Shown: positions 1-8,741 of the stretch, piece by piece
Layout of the letters: every line of letters begins with the position of its first letter
Numbering within the stretch: position 1 is the stretch's first letter
IMG/VR virus record: IMGVR_UViG_3300027852_000042
Coordinates: 1-62,768 of that record
Source: a virus
Length of the DNA stretch: 62,768 bases
Reading direction: 5' to 3' (one strand)
Notes under the pieces: model-generated
What the model saw: the letters and a program-made list of their open reading frames with translations, nothing else
Told to the model about the DNA's origin: nothing
The model's database searches: none
Position numbers and translations under genes: made by a program

Positions 1-1
1 C

Positions 2-127
2 CCAGCCATATTTTTAAGAGATACCCAGATTGAAGACATTAAGGAAAGAACGGATAGACTCCAGTACGATAGTTCTGATTATGTTAGAAGTGTTCAAGTC
101 TATCCTACCGGTGTTGTAGTTGCTGGT
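2..127. repeat. Terminal duplication of the contig, left copy
   Basis: These 126 bases are identical to 62643-62768. The base before each copy differs (C at 1, A at 62642), a change that is synonymous in the reading frame crossing the junction (GTC or GTA, both valine). The simplest reading is a circular or circularly permuted molecule whose assembly overlap was not trimmed. A true terminal repeat this short inside a coding frame would be unusual. Confidence 0.9.
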
Positions 128-340
128 GGTGGGAATACTAAAACTCAGTTTAAAACTGATCTCACTGAGACGGAAACAGATGCGTGGCGTGGGTCTATGT
201 TACAATTTACAAGTGGTACAAATAATAAAGAGGTTCGCAAGATAGATGTCTATAATGGGTCAACCAACGTATTAAGGTTGACAATACCATTTTCTAGTAT
301 ACCATCACCAGGAGACAACTTTAAACTTATCAATGAATAG
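2..340 (+). CDS. Repeat-containing tail fibre-like protein, 3' part
   Basis: This is the C-terminal part of the gene that begins at 61407; joined across the circle it encodes 524 aa. The frame enters at base 2 and stops with TAG at 338-340. The segment from about base 130 is a diverged fourth copy of a roughly 99-residue repeat seen three times in the 5' part. It keeps the order T-x-L-T-E, then FTSG, then R-x-I-D-V-Y, then P-S-P-G-D-x-F. Such repeats are common in extended virion appendages. Which part of the tail it builds is inference from position among fibre-like genes. Confidence 0.75.
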   Translation, partial: PAIFLRDTQIEDIKERTDRLQYDSSDYVRSVQVYPTGVVVAGGGNTKTQFKTDLTETETDAWRGSMLQFTSGTNNKEVRKIDVYNGSTNVLRLTIPFSSIPSPGDNFKLINE

Positions 341-349
341 GGGTTTATT

Positions 350-850
350 ATGGCTGTTGATTCAGCACAAATAATTTTTTACTTAACTCCGTCTGGCAAC
401 AGTGATCCGTTATTGTCGTTGGGTGGGGCCGGTCAGGGGAGCGTAATAAGTGAGGATATCCACGAACTCTTTGATATTGTTCAACCAGAGGAGGCTGTTG
501 CCGGTGATGTTGAATACAGAGCTATCGATATAAAAAATACTCATCCTACTGAAACGGTATATTCTCCATATGTGTGGATTGATACGGAAACGGTTTCCAC
601 CGATACTGTAATTGACCTGGCTTATGACTCTGCCGGAGTACAATCTGTTCCAGACGAATCAACGGCACCCTCTAGCCCCACTTTAACTTTTACCCACCCA
701 ACAGGCAAGGCCGGTGGAATCTCTCTTGGTGATATGGTAGCGGGCTCTACAAGAAGGATTTGGCTTAGGAGAACAATTACCGCATTGGCTACGAAAATGG
801 CAGAAGATTATGGGCAATTAATCCTTGGTGGCGCGACATATGATGTCTAA
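350..850 (+). CDS. Probable virion structural protein
   Basis: 166 aa, no family recognised with certainty. It follows the fibre gene by 9 bp and its stop overlaps the next ATG (TAATG), so it belongs to the late operon. The sequence looks like an all-beta protein: a short N-terminal strand region, an IDIKNTHPTETV segment near residues 61-72, and a basic RRIWLRRTI segment near residues 135-143. I recall this layout from uncharacterised phage virion proteins. A tail appendage or decoration role is inference from the neighbours. Confidence 0.6.
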   Translation: MAVDSAQIIFYLTPSGNSDPLLSLGGAGQGSVISEDIHELFDIVQPEEAVAGDVEYRAIDIKNTHPTETVYSPYVWIDTETVSTDTVIDLAYDSAGVQSVPDESTAPSSPTLTFTHPTGKAGGISLGDMVAGSTRRIWLRRTITALATKMAEDYGQLILGGATYDV

Positions 851-1209
851 TGAGCTTAATACTTCTTTCCTCAGAAAAAGACGTAGAAAATACTAAGCGG
901 TATTCCTGGTCCATTACGGAAGCTGTTACGTCTACCATTCGTTACTCTTGGATAATCACTGAAGCAGTTGAATCAACCTTAAGATATTCTTGGGCGATTT
1001 GGAATTTTGTCGAATCAGCTTTAGGGTATTCCTGGGCAATTATGTATTCGGTAGAATCAACCCTGGAATACTCGTGGAATATTTTAGGGTCTTTGAGTGG
1101 TAAGGTAATACATTCTTTTTCTGCATTACGTAAGAATATATTTCATTCTAGTGGACAGTCCCCTGTCAAGGGAGATGTTAAGCGGTCTCGTTTTTGGAAC
1201 ACCAAGTAA
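850..1209 (+). CDS. Small tail protein with five YSW repeats
   Basis: 119 aa starting at an ATG that overlaps the previous stop. Residues about 16-86 are five consecutive copies of a 14-residue unit whose core is Y-S-W-x-I followed by V-x-S-x-L. The last third is basic. The strict spacing of Tyr-Ser-Trp suggests a regular stack or a trimeric stalk rather than an enzyme. Similar YSW or YAW repeats occur in tail-associated proteins of other phages, from memory. The function is unknown. Confidence 0.65.
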   Translation: MSLILLSSEKDVENTKRYSWSITEAVTSTIRYSWIITEAVESTLRYSWAIWNFVESALGYSWAIMYSVESTLEYSWNILGSLSGKVIHSFSALRKNIFHSSGQSPVKGDVKRSRFWNTK

Positions 1210-1224
1210 TAGGCGTGGTAAAAA

Positions 1225-1812
1225 ATGAATAAAATAACTAAGCATCCAGAGGAAGCACTTCCTGTCTATATAAATTTCTTCAATGAGTTGGTAGTTGATG
1301 AAACCGTTTCTAGTGTCGGTATTTTGTGTGTGAGTATCGATAGTGGGGCAGACGGTTTGTCTGAGATTGTTCAGAGCAGTACACTTACAACCCCAGAGTT
1401 GAAGCTTGTGTTGCAGGCCGGTGTTAATGGGGGTCAATATAAGATTACAGTCAGGGCGACAACAAGTTTGAGTAATGTTTTTGAATTTGACTTACTGTTA
1501 ACTGTATCTAACCATCCTATAGATAGGTTCTACAAACAACCGGTAGATACTTTTCTTATTAAGTTTGACTTTGAGAAACAAATTGAACCCGGGGATTCTA
1601 TCAATACTCACGAAGTAATAATTACAGATAAGAGGGGTGTCGATGTAACGGATGACAATTCGTATGGTAGTGAGATTGATGGTGATTATGCCGTTCTAGT
1701 AGGTGTTCAAAGTGGAATAACAAACGATATTTTTGTGGTGGCAGGAAAGGTTGTAACGGTAAATGGATATACCTATATGCTTAGAGTTTTAATGGAGATA
1801 GTAGATAAGTAA
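1225..1812 (+). CDS. Virion protein with two tandem Ig-like domains
   Basis: 195 aa. The two halves appear to be copies of one domain. Residues about 6-94 start K-H-P-E-E-A-L and residues about 103-195 start K-Q-P-V-D-T-F; each continues with a hydrophobic-F-x-F strand, an acidic turn, VDETVSS or PGDSINT, and then G-Q-Y or G-Y-T before the last strands. This suggests a pair of beta-sandwich domains, as in many tail accessory proteins. The stop overlaps the next start (TAATG), so translation is coupled. Confidence 0.6.
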   Translation: MNKITKHPEEALPVYINFFNELVVDETVSSVGILCVSIDSGADGLSEIVQSSTLTTPELKLVLQAGVNGGQYKITVRATTSLSNVFEFDLLLTVSNHPIDRFYKQPVDTFLIKFDFEKQIEPGDSINTHEVIITDKRGVDVTDDNSYGSEIDGDYAVLVGVQSGITNDIFVVAGKVVTVNGYTYMLRVLMEIVDK

Positions 1813-3032
1813 TGGCTGAATCTGTTTTTGTGGGATATGGAGAGTTAGATCCAACATCGGGTGGGGGTCATAATTCCACTAGAACTAGCGATGGCCGAAT
1901 ACATGTCGTATATCATTCTGCACTCAGTCTTCGTTATCAATATTCTGATGATAACGGTCTAACTTGGTCAACCCCACTTACTTTAGCCACTAACACTCAG
2001 TATCCTCCCCTGTGCCAAATTATTTGCGATGAAGAGGATAACTTGTATGTTGTGGCGAATAATACTCCAGAGAACAACGATATTGGATTTTTCAAATATA
2101 ATGCTTCAACTCAGTCTTGGGAAACTATTAAGTGGTTAAGCTACCCAGGCCAATATTTTTCTCCACCTGTATCGATAGCAATTGCCCCAGATGGTGTAAT
2201 TTATGTGGTGGCAATGTGTGCACATGTTGCGATGCAGCAAGGATGCGCTGTAATTTATAGTGATGATAGGGGTGAAACTTGGAACGCTGCCGGGATAATA
2301 AGTTTAACACATTTTACATCGGCAGCAATTGCTGTGGGAACAAATGGAACTATACATATTCCATATGTTAACAGGGTTGCGGATCCTTGGTATACATACG
2401 AACTGGGGTACCTTAGTGGAACTCCGTTTAGTTGGGGAATAGAGATAGTAGACGCTGCAATAGCACCCATTAGAACGTACTATTACAACCCAAGAGTTAT
2501 TTTAGACATTAATGGTGATTGCCACATTCAATACCTTAGAAATTATAGGGATAATCCTGGTGGTGTTCAATATCGACACGCAAAAAAAGTAGTAACCTCT
2601 TGGGTAAAAACAGATATTTATGAGGGAACTATACAGGGTATATCGTATTATACGGCTTCAGGGTTTAGTCACACAAGAGAAGGTTTAATTTTAGCATCTA
2701 TACAGAAGGGGTTTCCTGATGGTGGGTTGTATATTTTTACAAGTGATGATGGTGGTGATACTTGGGTTGAGACTCAGGAGATAGAAAACCCCGGCGGTGT
2801 GTATCCTGGTTATAGATCTGACTTACTTTGGCAAAATTATCCAAGTAACTGTGAACCCTTGTCTGGGTTTGGATGTCTGATGGAGACGAACGCTGGTATT
2901 TATTGGAATACGGGTTGGACATGGCCCGGTCTTATGGGGCTCAAATATACCTTCACTCCAGAAACAAGGAAAAATAATTTTCTATCGAAGAACTTAAGTG
3001 TTAAGACTTTTGAGAATAGTATTGAGGTATAG
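1812..3032 (+). CDS. Beta-propeller virion protein with Asp-box (BNR/sialidase-like) repeats
   Basis: 406 aa. It holds at least three Asp-box motifs (S-x-D-x-G-x-T-W): YSDDNGLTW near residue 44, YSDDRGETW near 149 and TSDDGGDTW near 310. These mark blade turns in sialidase-type beta-propellers. Family knowledge suggests a carbohydrate-binding or cleaving domain exposed on the particle. I do not see a convincing set of sialidase active-site arginines, so binding or structural use is as likely as catalysis. It lies between fibre-like genes and the tail hub gene. Confidence 0.7.
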   Translation: MAESVFVGYGELDPTSGGGHNSTRTSDGRIHVVYHSALSLRYQYSDDNGLTWSTPLTLATNTQYPPLCQIICDEEDNLYVVANNTPENNDIGFFKYNASTQSWETIKWLSYPGQYFSPPVSIAIAPDGVIYVVAMCAHVAMQQGCAVIYSDDRGETWNAAGIISLTHFTSAAIAVGTNGTIHIPYVNRVADPWYTYELGYLSGTPFSWGIEIVDAAIAPIRTYYYNPRVILDINGDCHIQYLRNYRDNPGGVQYRHAKKVVTSWVKTDIYEGTIQGISYYTASGFSHTREGLILASIQKGFPDGGLYIFTSDDGGDTWVETQEIENPGGVYPGYRSDLLWQNYPSNCEPLSGFGCLMETNAGIYWNTGWTWPGLMGLKYTFTPETRKNNFLSKNLSVKTFENSIEV

Positions 3033-3035
3033 AAA

Positions 3036-4577
3036 GTGCCAATACCATATGAAATAAGACAATCAGTGATAAACAACGGCATAGTAATGAACGCTCCGAC
3101 AACGGATGTTGTGTGGAGTATTGGTCGGAATGTAGTATTTAGGTCTGGAACTGTCTCGAAAACACTAGGTAAGACGTTAATTACGACAACGCCAGACAGT
3201 AGGCCGGTTAGGGAACTGTTTACCTTTAGGGGGTTAGATAATATAGTCAGGACGGTCTGTTGCTGTGATTCTAGGTTATATCGATACATAGACGACTTTA
3301 CTGGAGTTGAAGATATTACCGGAGCCAACCCGCCTTCTGGAAATGAGAATTCTATTTGGAATTTTGCATTGGTTGCCGGTATACCGGTGCTATCTAATGG
3401 TGTTGATAAGCCATGGAAGTGGGACTACCGTGATCACATTAATGATGCTGAACAATTAAGTAATCTTCCCGTTGCCAATGCGATAACTACGGCATTAAAT
3501 AGGTTGATGCTTGGAGGTGTAACGAACTTTCCAAGTAGGGTTGCTTGGAGTTCAATAGGGGACCCTTCAAGTATAGAAATAACGCCAGAAACAACTGCCG
3601 GTAGGTCAGATATCATTAACCCGAACAATACTGGACACTCAACCATAGAGATAATTAGATCATTTAGTCAATCCGGAGAAAGAAAAAGGGTTTATACTGA
3701 TCATAGCATATGGCATGGAACCCCGGTTGAGTCTATCATTGACTTCAACTGGACATTATCTCCAGATGGAATAGGGTTGATTTCTCCAAAAGCCTTTGTC
3801 CATATAAATGGAATAGATTTTTTCATGGGGTGTGATGATTTTTATACTTACAGTTCGGAGTTAACTTCTATTGGGGAACCAATTAGAAACGCTGTGTTTC
3901 CAAACCTCAATAATGGTCAGGTGGGCAAGTCTTTTGCATATTATAAATCATCTACAAAGGAGATTTGTTTTTGTTTTCCGACAGGCTCTAATACTTATCC
4001 GGATACAATGGCAATCTTTAATCTTATTTTAAACAACTGGTCCTTTGCGGATGTTGATTATTCTGCACATACTTATGGGTGGACCCAGACATCATATGAG
4101 TGGGATGCTATACCTTATGGAAGTTGGGATACAATAGAAGACAGTCAGTGGGATAGGTTTGGAGACACTGGTGTCATCCCATACGAAGTAGTAGGCGACG
4201 AGAATGGTCAAATATTTAAGCTTGACGATGGGTATAACAATAATGGTAATGCCATAGAGGGATACATTGAAAGTGGTGATATCGTTGTGAAGAGGAGTGG
4301 AGCCAAGAAAAATATTACCGTATTACGGGTGGTCCCACACTTTAAGCCACATGAAGTTAAGACACCGGTTATGGTTCAGGTTGGGACTAGGAGAACCCTT
4401 GGCGATGATATAGAGTGGTCTCAACCTCAACCGTTTACCGTTGGTGTAAGTAAAAAGTTGGACTACAGAAAGGCTGGGAGGTATATTAGGTTCAGATTTT
4501 TTACCGACCAAGTGGACTCACCTTGGATATTGTCAGGATTTACATTTTACTTTAAGATAACAGGAGGGTATTATTAA
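3036..4577 (+). CDS. Tail hub / DNA-stabilisation protein (P22 gp10-like)
   Basis: 513 aa from a GTG start preceded by a GAGG at suitable spacing. The middle of the protein carries a V-A-W-S-S-I-G-D-P-S segment near residues 168-177. That WS-x-G-D-P pattern is typical of the podovirus packaged-DNA stabilisation proteins that plug the connector after packaging, as in P22 gp10. Repeated Trp-rich stretches, such as WDTIEDSQWDRFG near residue 365, fit a beta-propeller. A general podovirus tail protein is the alternative call. Confidence 0.65.
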   Translation: MPIPYEIRQSVINNGIVMNAPTTDVVWSIGRNVVFRSGTVSKTLGKTLITTTPDSRPVRELFTFRGLDNIVRTVCCCDSRLYRYIDDFTGVEDITGANPPSGNENSIWNFALVAGIPVLSNGVDKPWKWDYRDHINDAEQLSNLPVANAITTALNRLMLGGVTNFPSRVAWSSIGDPSSIEITPETTAGRSDIINPNNTGHSTIEIIRSFSQSGERKRVYTDHSIWHGTPVESIIDFNWTLSPDGIGLISPKAFVHINGIDFFMGCDDFYTYSSELTSIGEPIRNAVFPNLNNGQVGKSFAYYKSSTKEICFCFPTGSNTYPDTMAIFNLILNNWSFADVDYSAHTYGWTQTSYEWDAIPYGSWDTIEDSQWDRFGDTGVIPYEVVGDENGQIFKLDDGYNNNGNAIEGYIESGDIVVKRSGAKKNITVLRVVPHFKPHEVKTPVMVQVGTRRTLGDDIEWSQPQPFTVGVSKKLDYRKAGRYIRFRFFTDQVDSPWILSGFTFYFKITGGYY

Positions 4578-4578
4578 A

Positions 4579-5124
4579 ATGGATGACCGTAGAACAAAAC
4601 ATGGGCTACCACCCCAAGAACTCAAGGCAAGTAAAGAAGGAAGAGAAATAATTCTAGGTATTGTTCCATGTTTGAATCATCTTTTCGTTGATAAGGCTTG
4701 GAACTTAATCAAACCACATGTAGAAAATATTGCAAGGCAAACCATGGGGGAGTATACCGCATATAAGGTTTGGGAGTCTATTTTTTATGGCTCCGCTCAT
4801 TTATACCTATGTTATATGGGAGATGAAAATATTGATTCTCAAGCCCTTGTATTGGACAGACTGGTAAACAACCCCAAAGAAAACTGGGTGGGATATTTCC
4901 TAATTAGACCAGATCCTACCTGTGTTCATATTTGGCAAGCACACATTCAGCCTGAATTCCAGGGTCATGATGTAATAGATATGGGGTTGGCATTTTTAGA
5001 GCAAAATGCAAGGAATATTGGAGCCCCAGCTTTATCTTTTTCGGCCTATCAGGATAGATGGAGCAAGGCTGCAAATACAATCGGATTCAAAAAAACGGCT
5101 ACGATCTATAGGAAGGAACTATGA
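4579..5124 (+). CDS. GNAT-fold N-acetyltransferase-like protein in the tail module
   Basis: 181 aa, with a GGAGG site about 11 bases before the start. The C-terminal half has the GNAT layout: a WVGYFLIRPDP strand near residues 98-108, then IWQAHIQPEFQGHDV near 115-129 (beta4 and pyrophosphate loop region), then IGAPALSFSA and a terminal IGFKKTATIYRKEL strand. The Q/R-x-x-G-x-G/A acetyl-CoA loop is poorly kept, so activity is uncertain. Similar proteins sit beside internal-virion genes in other podoviruses. A structural role or modification of a virion protein is inferred. Confidence 0.65.
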   Translation: MDDRRTKHGLPPQELKASKEGREIILGIVPCLNHLFVDKAWNLIKPHVENIARQTMGEYTAYKVWESIFYGSAHLYLCYMGDENIDSQALVLDRLVNNPKENWVGYFLIRPDPTCVHIWQAHIQPEFQGHDVIDMGLAFLEQNARNIGAPALSFSAYQDRWSKAANTIGFKKTATIYRKEL

Positions 5125-5125
5125 G

Positions 5126-6034
5126 ATGGGCGGCAGTGGCGGTGGAAGTTACAATACAATAATAGAAGATCCTCTTCCGGATTATGCTCAATCACACGTT
5201 GAATCTTACTTAACTAGGGCTTTTACGCTTTCCGATGAGGCATATGCTCCCTATGATGGTGATGTTTATGCCGCTCAGAATGTGTATGAAACTGACGGTA
5301 TCACTGCCATAGCTACTAGGGCTACAAGTGGTCATGTAATCATCACTAAAGCTGAAACATATCTTCAGGCTAAGTTTGGTGGTAATCATGTTGGTGTAAA
5401 CGCGAAGTTAGATGATGTTTTTACTGCGGACAAAGAAGAACTTCTTGAGGATTTTAAAGAAAGTTTGGCCGGTATATCCAGACAGTTGAATGCTTCTGGA
5501 AATTTTGGAAGTGGTGCCCACCACGTCTTACAAGCCATAGCTTTAAAGGCGTTCGCGCGTCAACTTGGTCGTATCCCTATAGATGTATATGGCGAAGATC
5601 ATTTTGGTGAACGGAGAAACCAAGTCCATGGACTATCTCATGGTATACCATATGGTCAAGAATCTGCTAAAGATGCTATATTCCAAAGGCAGGCTGGCCT
5701 ATACCAGAGGGAATATACTCAAGGTGAATATGAAGCTAATTATAAAGACTGGAAAGACCAGGAGGTATCCAAGGTTAGAAGGTTGGAAATAATTGGTAAC
5801 GCTATTCGAGCAATGGTTGGAGCCAACATTGTTACAACTGAACCCTTCTATAGACCATCGACATTTCAGGAGATTGCTGGTTTGGCATTGACCGGATTGT
5901 CTTTGTACTCTAAGCTTTATAAGCCAGGGTCTCCCATGGTAGAATCTTCTACGGGTGGAGGTCCTTCTGGCAAGTTTCTTTCGTATCAAAATACTGGTAT
6001 GGCAGACATGGGTATTATGGGAGAGCCACAATGA
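5126..6034 (+). CDS. Internal virion protein, first of two tandem paralogs
   Basis: 302 aa from the ATG at 5126, just after the previous stop; longer in-frame starts would run far into the upstream gene. It opens with a Gly/Ser-rich stretch, then a YAQSHVESYLTRAF segment matched in the next gene by YAEVYVESYLDRSL. Residues about 190-245 (QAGLYQREYTQGEYE, then a YKDWKDQE helix and GNAIRAMVG) also match the neighbour. Helical and probably carried inside the capsid or at the tail base; role in DNA ejection is inference. Confidence 0.6.
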   Translation: MGGSGGGSYNTIIEDPLPDYAQSHVESYLTRAFTLSDEAYAPYDGDVYAAQNVYETDGITAIATRATSGHVIITKAETYLQAKFGGNHVGVNAKLDDVFTADKEELLEDFKESLAGISRQLNASGNFGSGAHHVLQAIALKAFARQLGRIPIDVYGEDHFGERRNQVHGLSHGIPYGQESAKDAIFQRQAGLYQREYTQGEYEANYKDWKDQEVSKVRRLEIIGNAIRAMVGANIVTTEPFYRPSTFQEIAGLALTGLSLYSKLYKPGSPMVESSTGGGPSGKFLSYQNTGMADMGIMGEPQ

Positions 6035-6888
6035 GCGGAAGTACTGGATCGTCAACAACAACAGTAAAGAGATTGCCTTCGTATGCTGAGGTGTATGTCG
6101 AATCCTATCTTGATAGGTCTTTAGCTTTATCTGAGGAAGAATTTGTACCATATTGGGATGGCGGAGCCTTGACACATGCGGCACTTACAAGTGACGAAAC
6201 CGCTGGGGTTAACAAATTAGCCTTACGTGCTACTTCAGGAAACACTACAATTAATGGCGGTGCGGATCTAATCGAAGAGGTTTTAGATGGTGATTTCCTC
6301 GATGGAAGTGACTCTAAGTTTCAGACCATGATAGCACATGCTCATGATGAATTAATTGCAGCCGTTGACGAGGGTAAGGCCTTGCTTGGCGGCAATATGT
6401 ACTATATTGGAGATTTAATCGGTGAAAATTTAGCTCAAGACCTTTCGGTTAATACCGGGCCAGATGTTTCCGCAAAGATGCAAGCGATCATGTACCTCAT
6501 GAACTACAAAAATTCAAGGGGAATACAAGATGTTGTTTTACCGCACGGCATAAACTATGCCTCTCAACCATACCAAGATGCAGAGTGGTTGCGTGAGGCT
6601 GGTTTGTATTTGAGAGAGTGGGACCAAGATGAAATTGAAGACCAATATAAACGGTGGCAAGAAGTAGAAGCAGCGCAGGTTATAAAGCTTGAGGTGCTTG
6701 GTAATGCTATTCGTAGTATGGTTGGAACTCAGAGAAAAACTACCGAACCATACTACAAGCCAAGTAAGGCTGTTGGTGCCGTGGGTGGTGCCATAACTGG
6801 GGCTGCGATAGGGACTCAGATTAATCCAGGGTGGGGGACCGCGATAGGTGCTGTTGTTGGTGGCGTTGCTGGGCTTGTAGCTCAATAA
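6031..6888 (+). CDS. Internal virion protein with C-terminal glycine zipper, second paralog
   Basis: 285 aa, starting in an ATGA overlap with its paralog. It shares the YVESYLDR segment, the REAGLYLREWDQDEIE helix and GNAIRSMVG with the upstream protein. Its last 35 residues are distinct: a GxxxG-rich stretch (GGAITGAAIG, then GTAIGAVVGGVAG) that looks like a glycine-zipper membrane segment. Such segments occur in podovirus ejection proteins that insert into the host envelope, so a membrane-inserting ejection role is a reasonable inference. Confidence 0.65.
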   Translation: MSGSTGSSTTTVKRLPSYAEVYVESYLDRSLALSEEEFVPYWDGGALTHAALTSDETAGVNKLALRATSGNTTINGGADLIEEVLDGDFLDGSDSKFQTMIAHAHDELIAAVDEGKALLGGNMYYIGDLIGENLAQDLSVNTGPDVSAKMQAIMYLMNYKNSRGIQDVVLPHGINYASQPYQDAEWLREAGLYLREWDQDEIEDQYKRWQEVEAAQVIKLEVLGNAIRSMVGTQRKTTEPYYKPSKAVGAVGGAITGAAIGTQINPGWGTAIGAVVGGVAGLVAQ

Positions 6889-6902
6889 TATGGGGGTATG
6901 AA

Positions 6903-8732
6903 ATGGCTAGATATTATTTACCTGAAATCAAAGAAGAATACATAGGTAGTCCCGGGTCGTTTGGAGATAGTCGTATATTGCCAAAAATAAAACCCAAACC
7001 AAAACCAAAGTCTTTATTGGCAACTTCCCCCAGTCTTCGCTATAAAGATCCCACGGTGTATACCGATCCAAGAACAGGTAAACCGCTTCAAAAAGAGGTG
7101 CAGCCAGATGGAAGTACTCGCTTTGTTGAAGTTGACCCAATACCTCTAAGGTCAGATGAGGATTTAATGAACGTATTGTATAAACAAAAGCCAGGTACGT
7201 TTAGGTCACAACCTTCTCGTAGTGGTAGGAAACCCTCATTGCCGGTACGACTTACCGATACTTATCTACCTGATTGGCCTCCAGAAGATACTGCCTTGGA
7301 TGGCGTTGCGCCTTCGCCATATGATGAGGAGTTAAGAACTGTTAGGTCGAGACCCACCGACATTTCAGGTCTCGATGATATAGACCTGAGTAGCCTACGA
7401 AGACCTTCTCGGGAAACTAGAGAGACGCAACCAGAAAAGCCTAAAACACTTTTAGATAGATTAAAACTTGATATCTCCAAGGATGAAAGCAGGGCTCTAA
7501 CAGACGCTTTGTTATCAACAGGGTTAAGTCTGATGGCACAGGCCGGTCCATCTAAGTATCCTCAATCGTTTCTTAGTCAAGTAGGTAGGGCTGGATTAAA
7601 GGGGTTTGAACAATATCAAGTTACGGAAGAAGCTATTCGTAAGAATAAACTGGCAGAGGCGGCGGAAGCAAGAGCAGGATATGAATCTGAATTGGATTTA
7701 CTTAAAGAAGCAAGGGCTCAAGGTAAATATCCATACGAAATACAGAAACTAGAGAAAGAAGCAGAGAAGGCTGGTGTAGATATTGCTAAAGTTAAGGGTG
7801 ATCGATACGAAAAAAAGGGCGACTCAATATACTACACACACTATGATGACAAAACGGGTAGTTTTGTTTCAACAAAACAGGGTCCTGCCGATTCAAGTAA
7901 GGAAAGCATTGACAGGATAAAGAAATACGAAGCATGGGATAAGCATGTACAGGCAAACTTTAATAATAAAATAAAGGCATTGGGTGTTGAGGGGATGGCA
8001 ACCGAATTTTTCAGTAGGGTAATGGAAAATGTAAAGGCTGGAAGAACACCAAAGGAAATGAGGGATACGCTACATGCGTTGGTCGGGAGCGGTCGCGTTT
8101 CTGTTGATCCAGTAAAAGTCAAAGAACTGTACACAGCGTTAGACACAGTTCACGACATGGTAACTGAAGGTAAGGTAGCTATTGGAAAGAATGAGGATCC
8201 ATGGCAAACAGTCGAAGGGTTTGGACCTAAGTACAAAAAGGCCTTCCATACGAGAAATGTTAAGGATCAAAAGAAAATGTTTAAAGGATTAGAACTTTTA
8301 TTCGAAGATAAACCCAAGGCGTTAAAGGCTTTAGAACCATTAAAGGGCGGTGAATTGTGGACTACAGAGCAAATTGAAGGCGCAATGGATCTAACAGAAA
8401 AAGAACCCGGTGAAAAAGTGGATTGGGTTAAATATGTTTTAGCTAACAGGCTTTTGGGTAAAACTGCTGAAGAGTTTTATGCCAGTAAACATGTAACCCC
8501 AAAGGAAAGACGTAAGGCGTTGGCTAGAGAGTACTTTAGAAGGGGTGAATTATTGGACGAACGCCTAGGCTTGGCTCTTTTGCGTATAGATGAACCCAAC
8601 CTAGAAAAGTTTATGATAAGTCTTAAAAACTTCTTTGGAGTACAATTTGAAGAGAGATATCCAGGGCTTCCCCAAAGACACCCATTCATATTTGATTTTT
8701 CCGGAAAGAGGAAGGGTCCATTCCCTCGATAG
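6903..8732 (+). CDS. Large helical internal virion (ejection) protein
   Basis: 609 aa. I take the ATG at 6903, with GGGGGT six bases upstream; an in-frame start further up would read through the end of the previous gene in the wrong frame. The N-terminal 180 residues are proline-rich and basic (KIKPKPKPKS near 27). The rest is charged and helical with a long KEARAQGKYPYEIQKLEKEA coiled-coil-like stretch near residue 270. No enzyme motif is visible. The position between the glycine-zipper protein and the giant gene fits an ejection protein. Confidence 0.55.
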   Translation: MARYYLPEIKEEYIGSPGSFGDSRILPKIKPKPKPKSLLATSPSLRYKDPTVYTDPRTGKPLQKEVQPDGSTRFVEVDPIPLRSDEDLMNVLYKQKPGTFRSQPSRSGRKPSLPVRLTDTYLPDWPPEDTALDGVAPSPYDEELRTVRSRPTDISGLDDIDLSSLRRPSRETRETQPEKPKTLLDRLKLDISKDESRALTDALLSTGLSLMAQAGPSKYPQSFLSQVGRAGLKGFEQYQVTEEAIRKNKLAEAAEARAGYESELDLLKEARAQGKYPYEIQKLEKEAEKAGVDIAKVKGDRYEKKGDSIYYTHYDDKTGSFVSTKQGPADSSKESIDRIKKYEAWDKHVQANFNNKIKALGVEGMATEFFSRVMENVKAGRTPKEMRDTLHALVGSGRVSVDPVKVKELYTALDTVHDMVTEGKVAIGKNEDPWQTVEGFGPKYKKAFHTRNVKDQKKMFKGLELLFEDKPKALKALEPLKGGELWTTEQIEGAMDLTEKEPGEKVDWVKYVLANRLLGKTAEEFYASKHVTPKERRKALAREYFRRGELLDERLGLALLRIDEPNLEKFMISLKNFFGVQFEERYPGLPQRHPFIFDFSGKRKGPFPR

Positions 8733-8741
8733 GAGTTAGTG

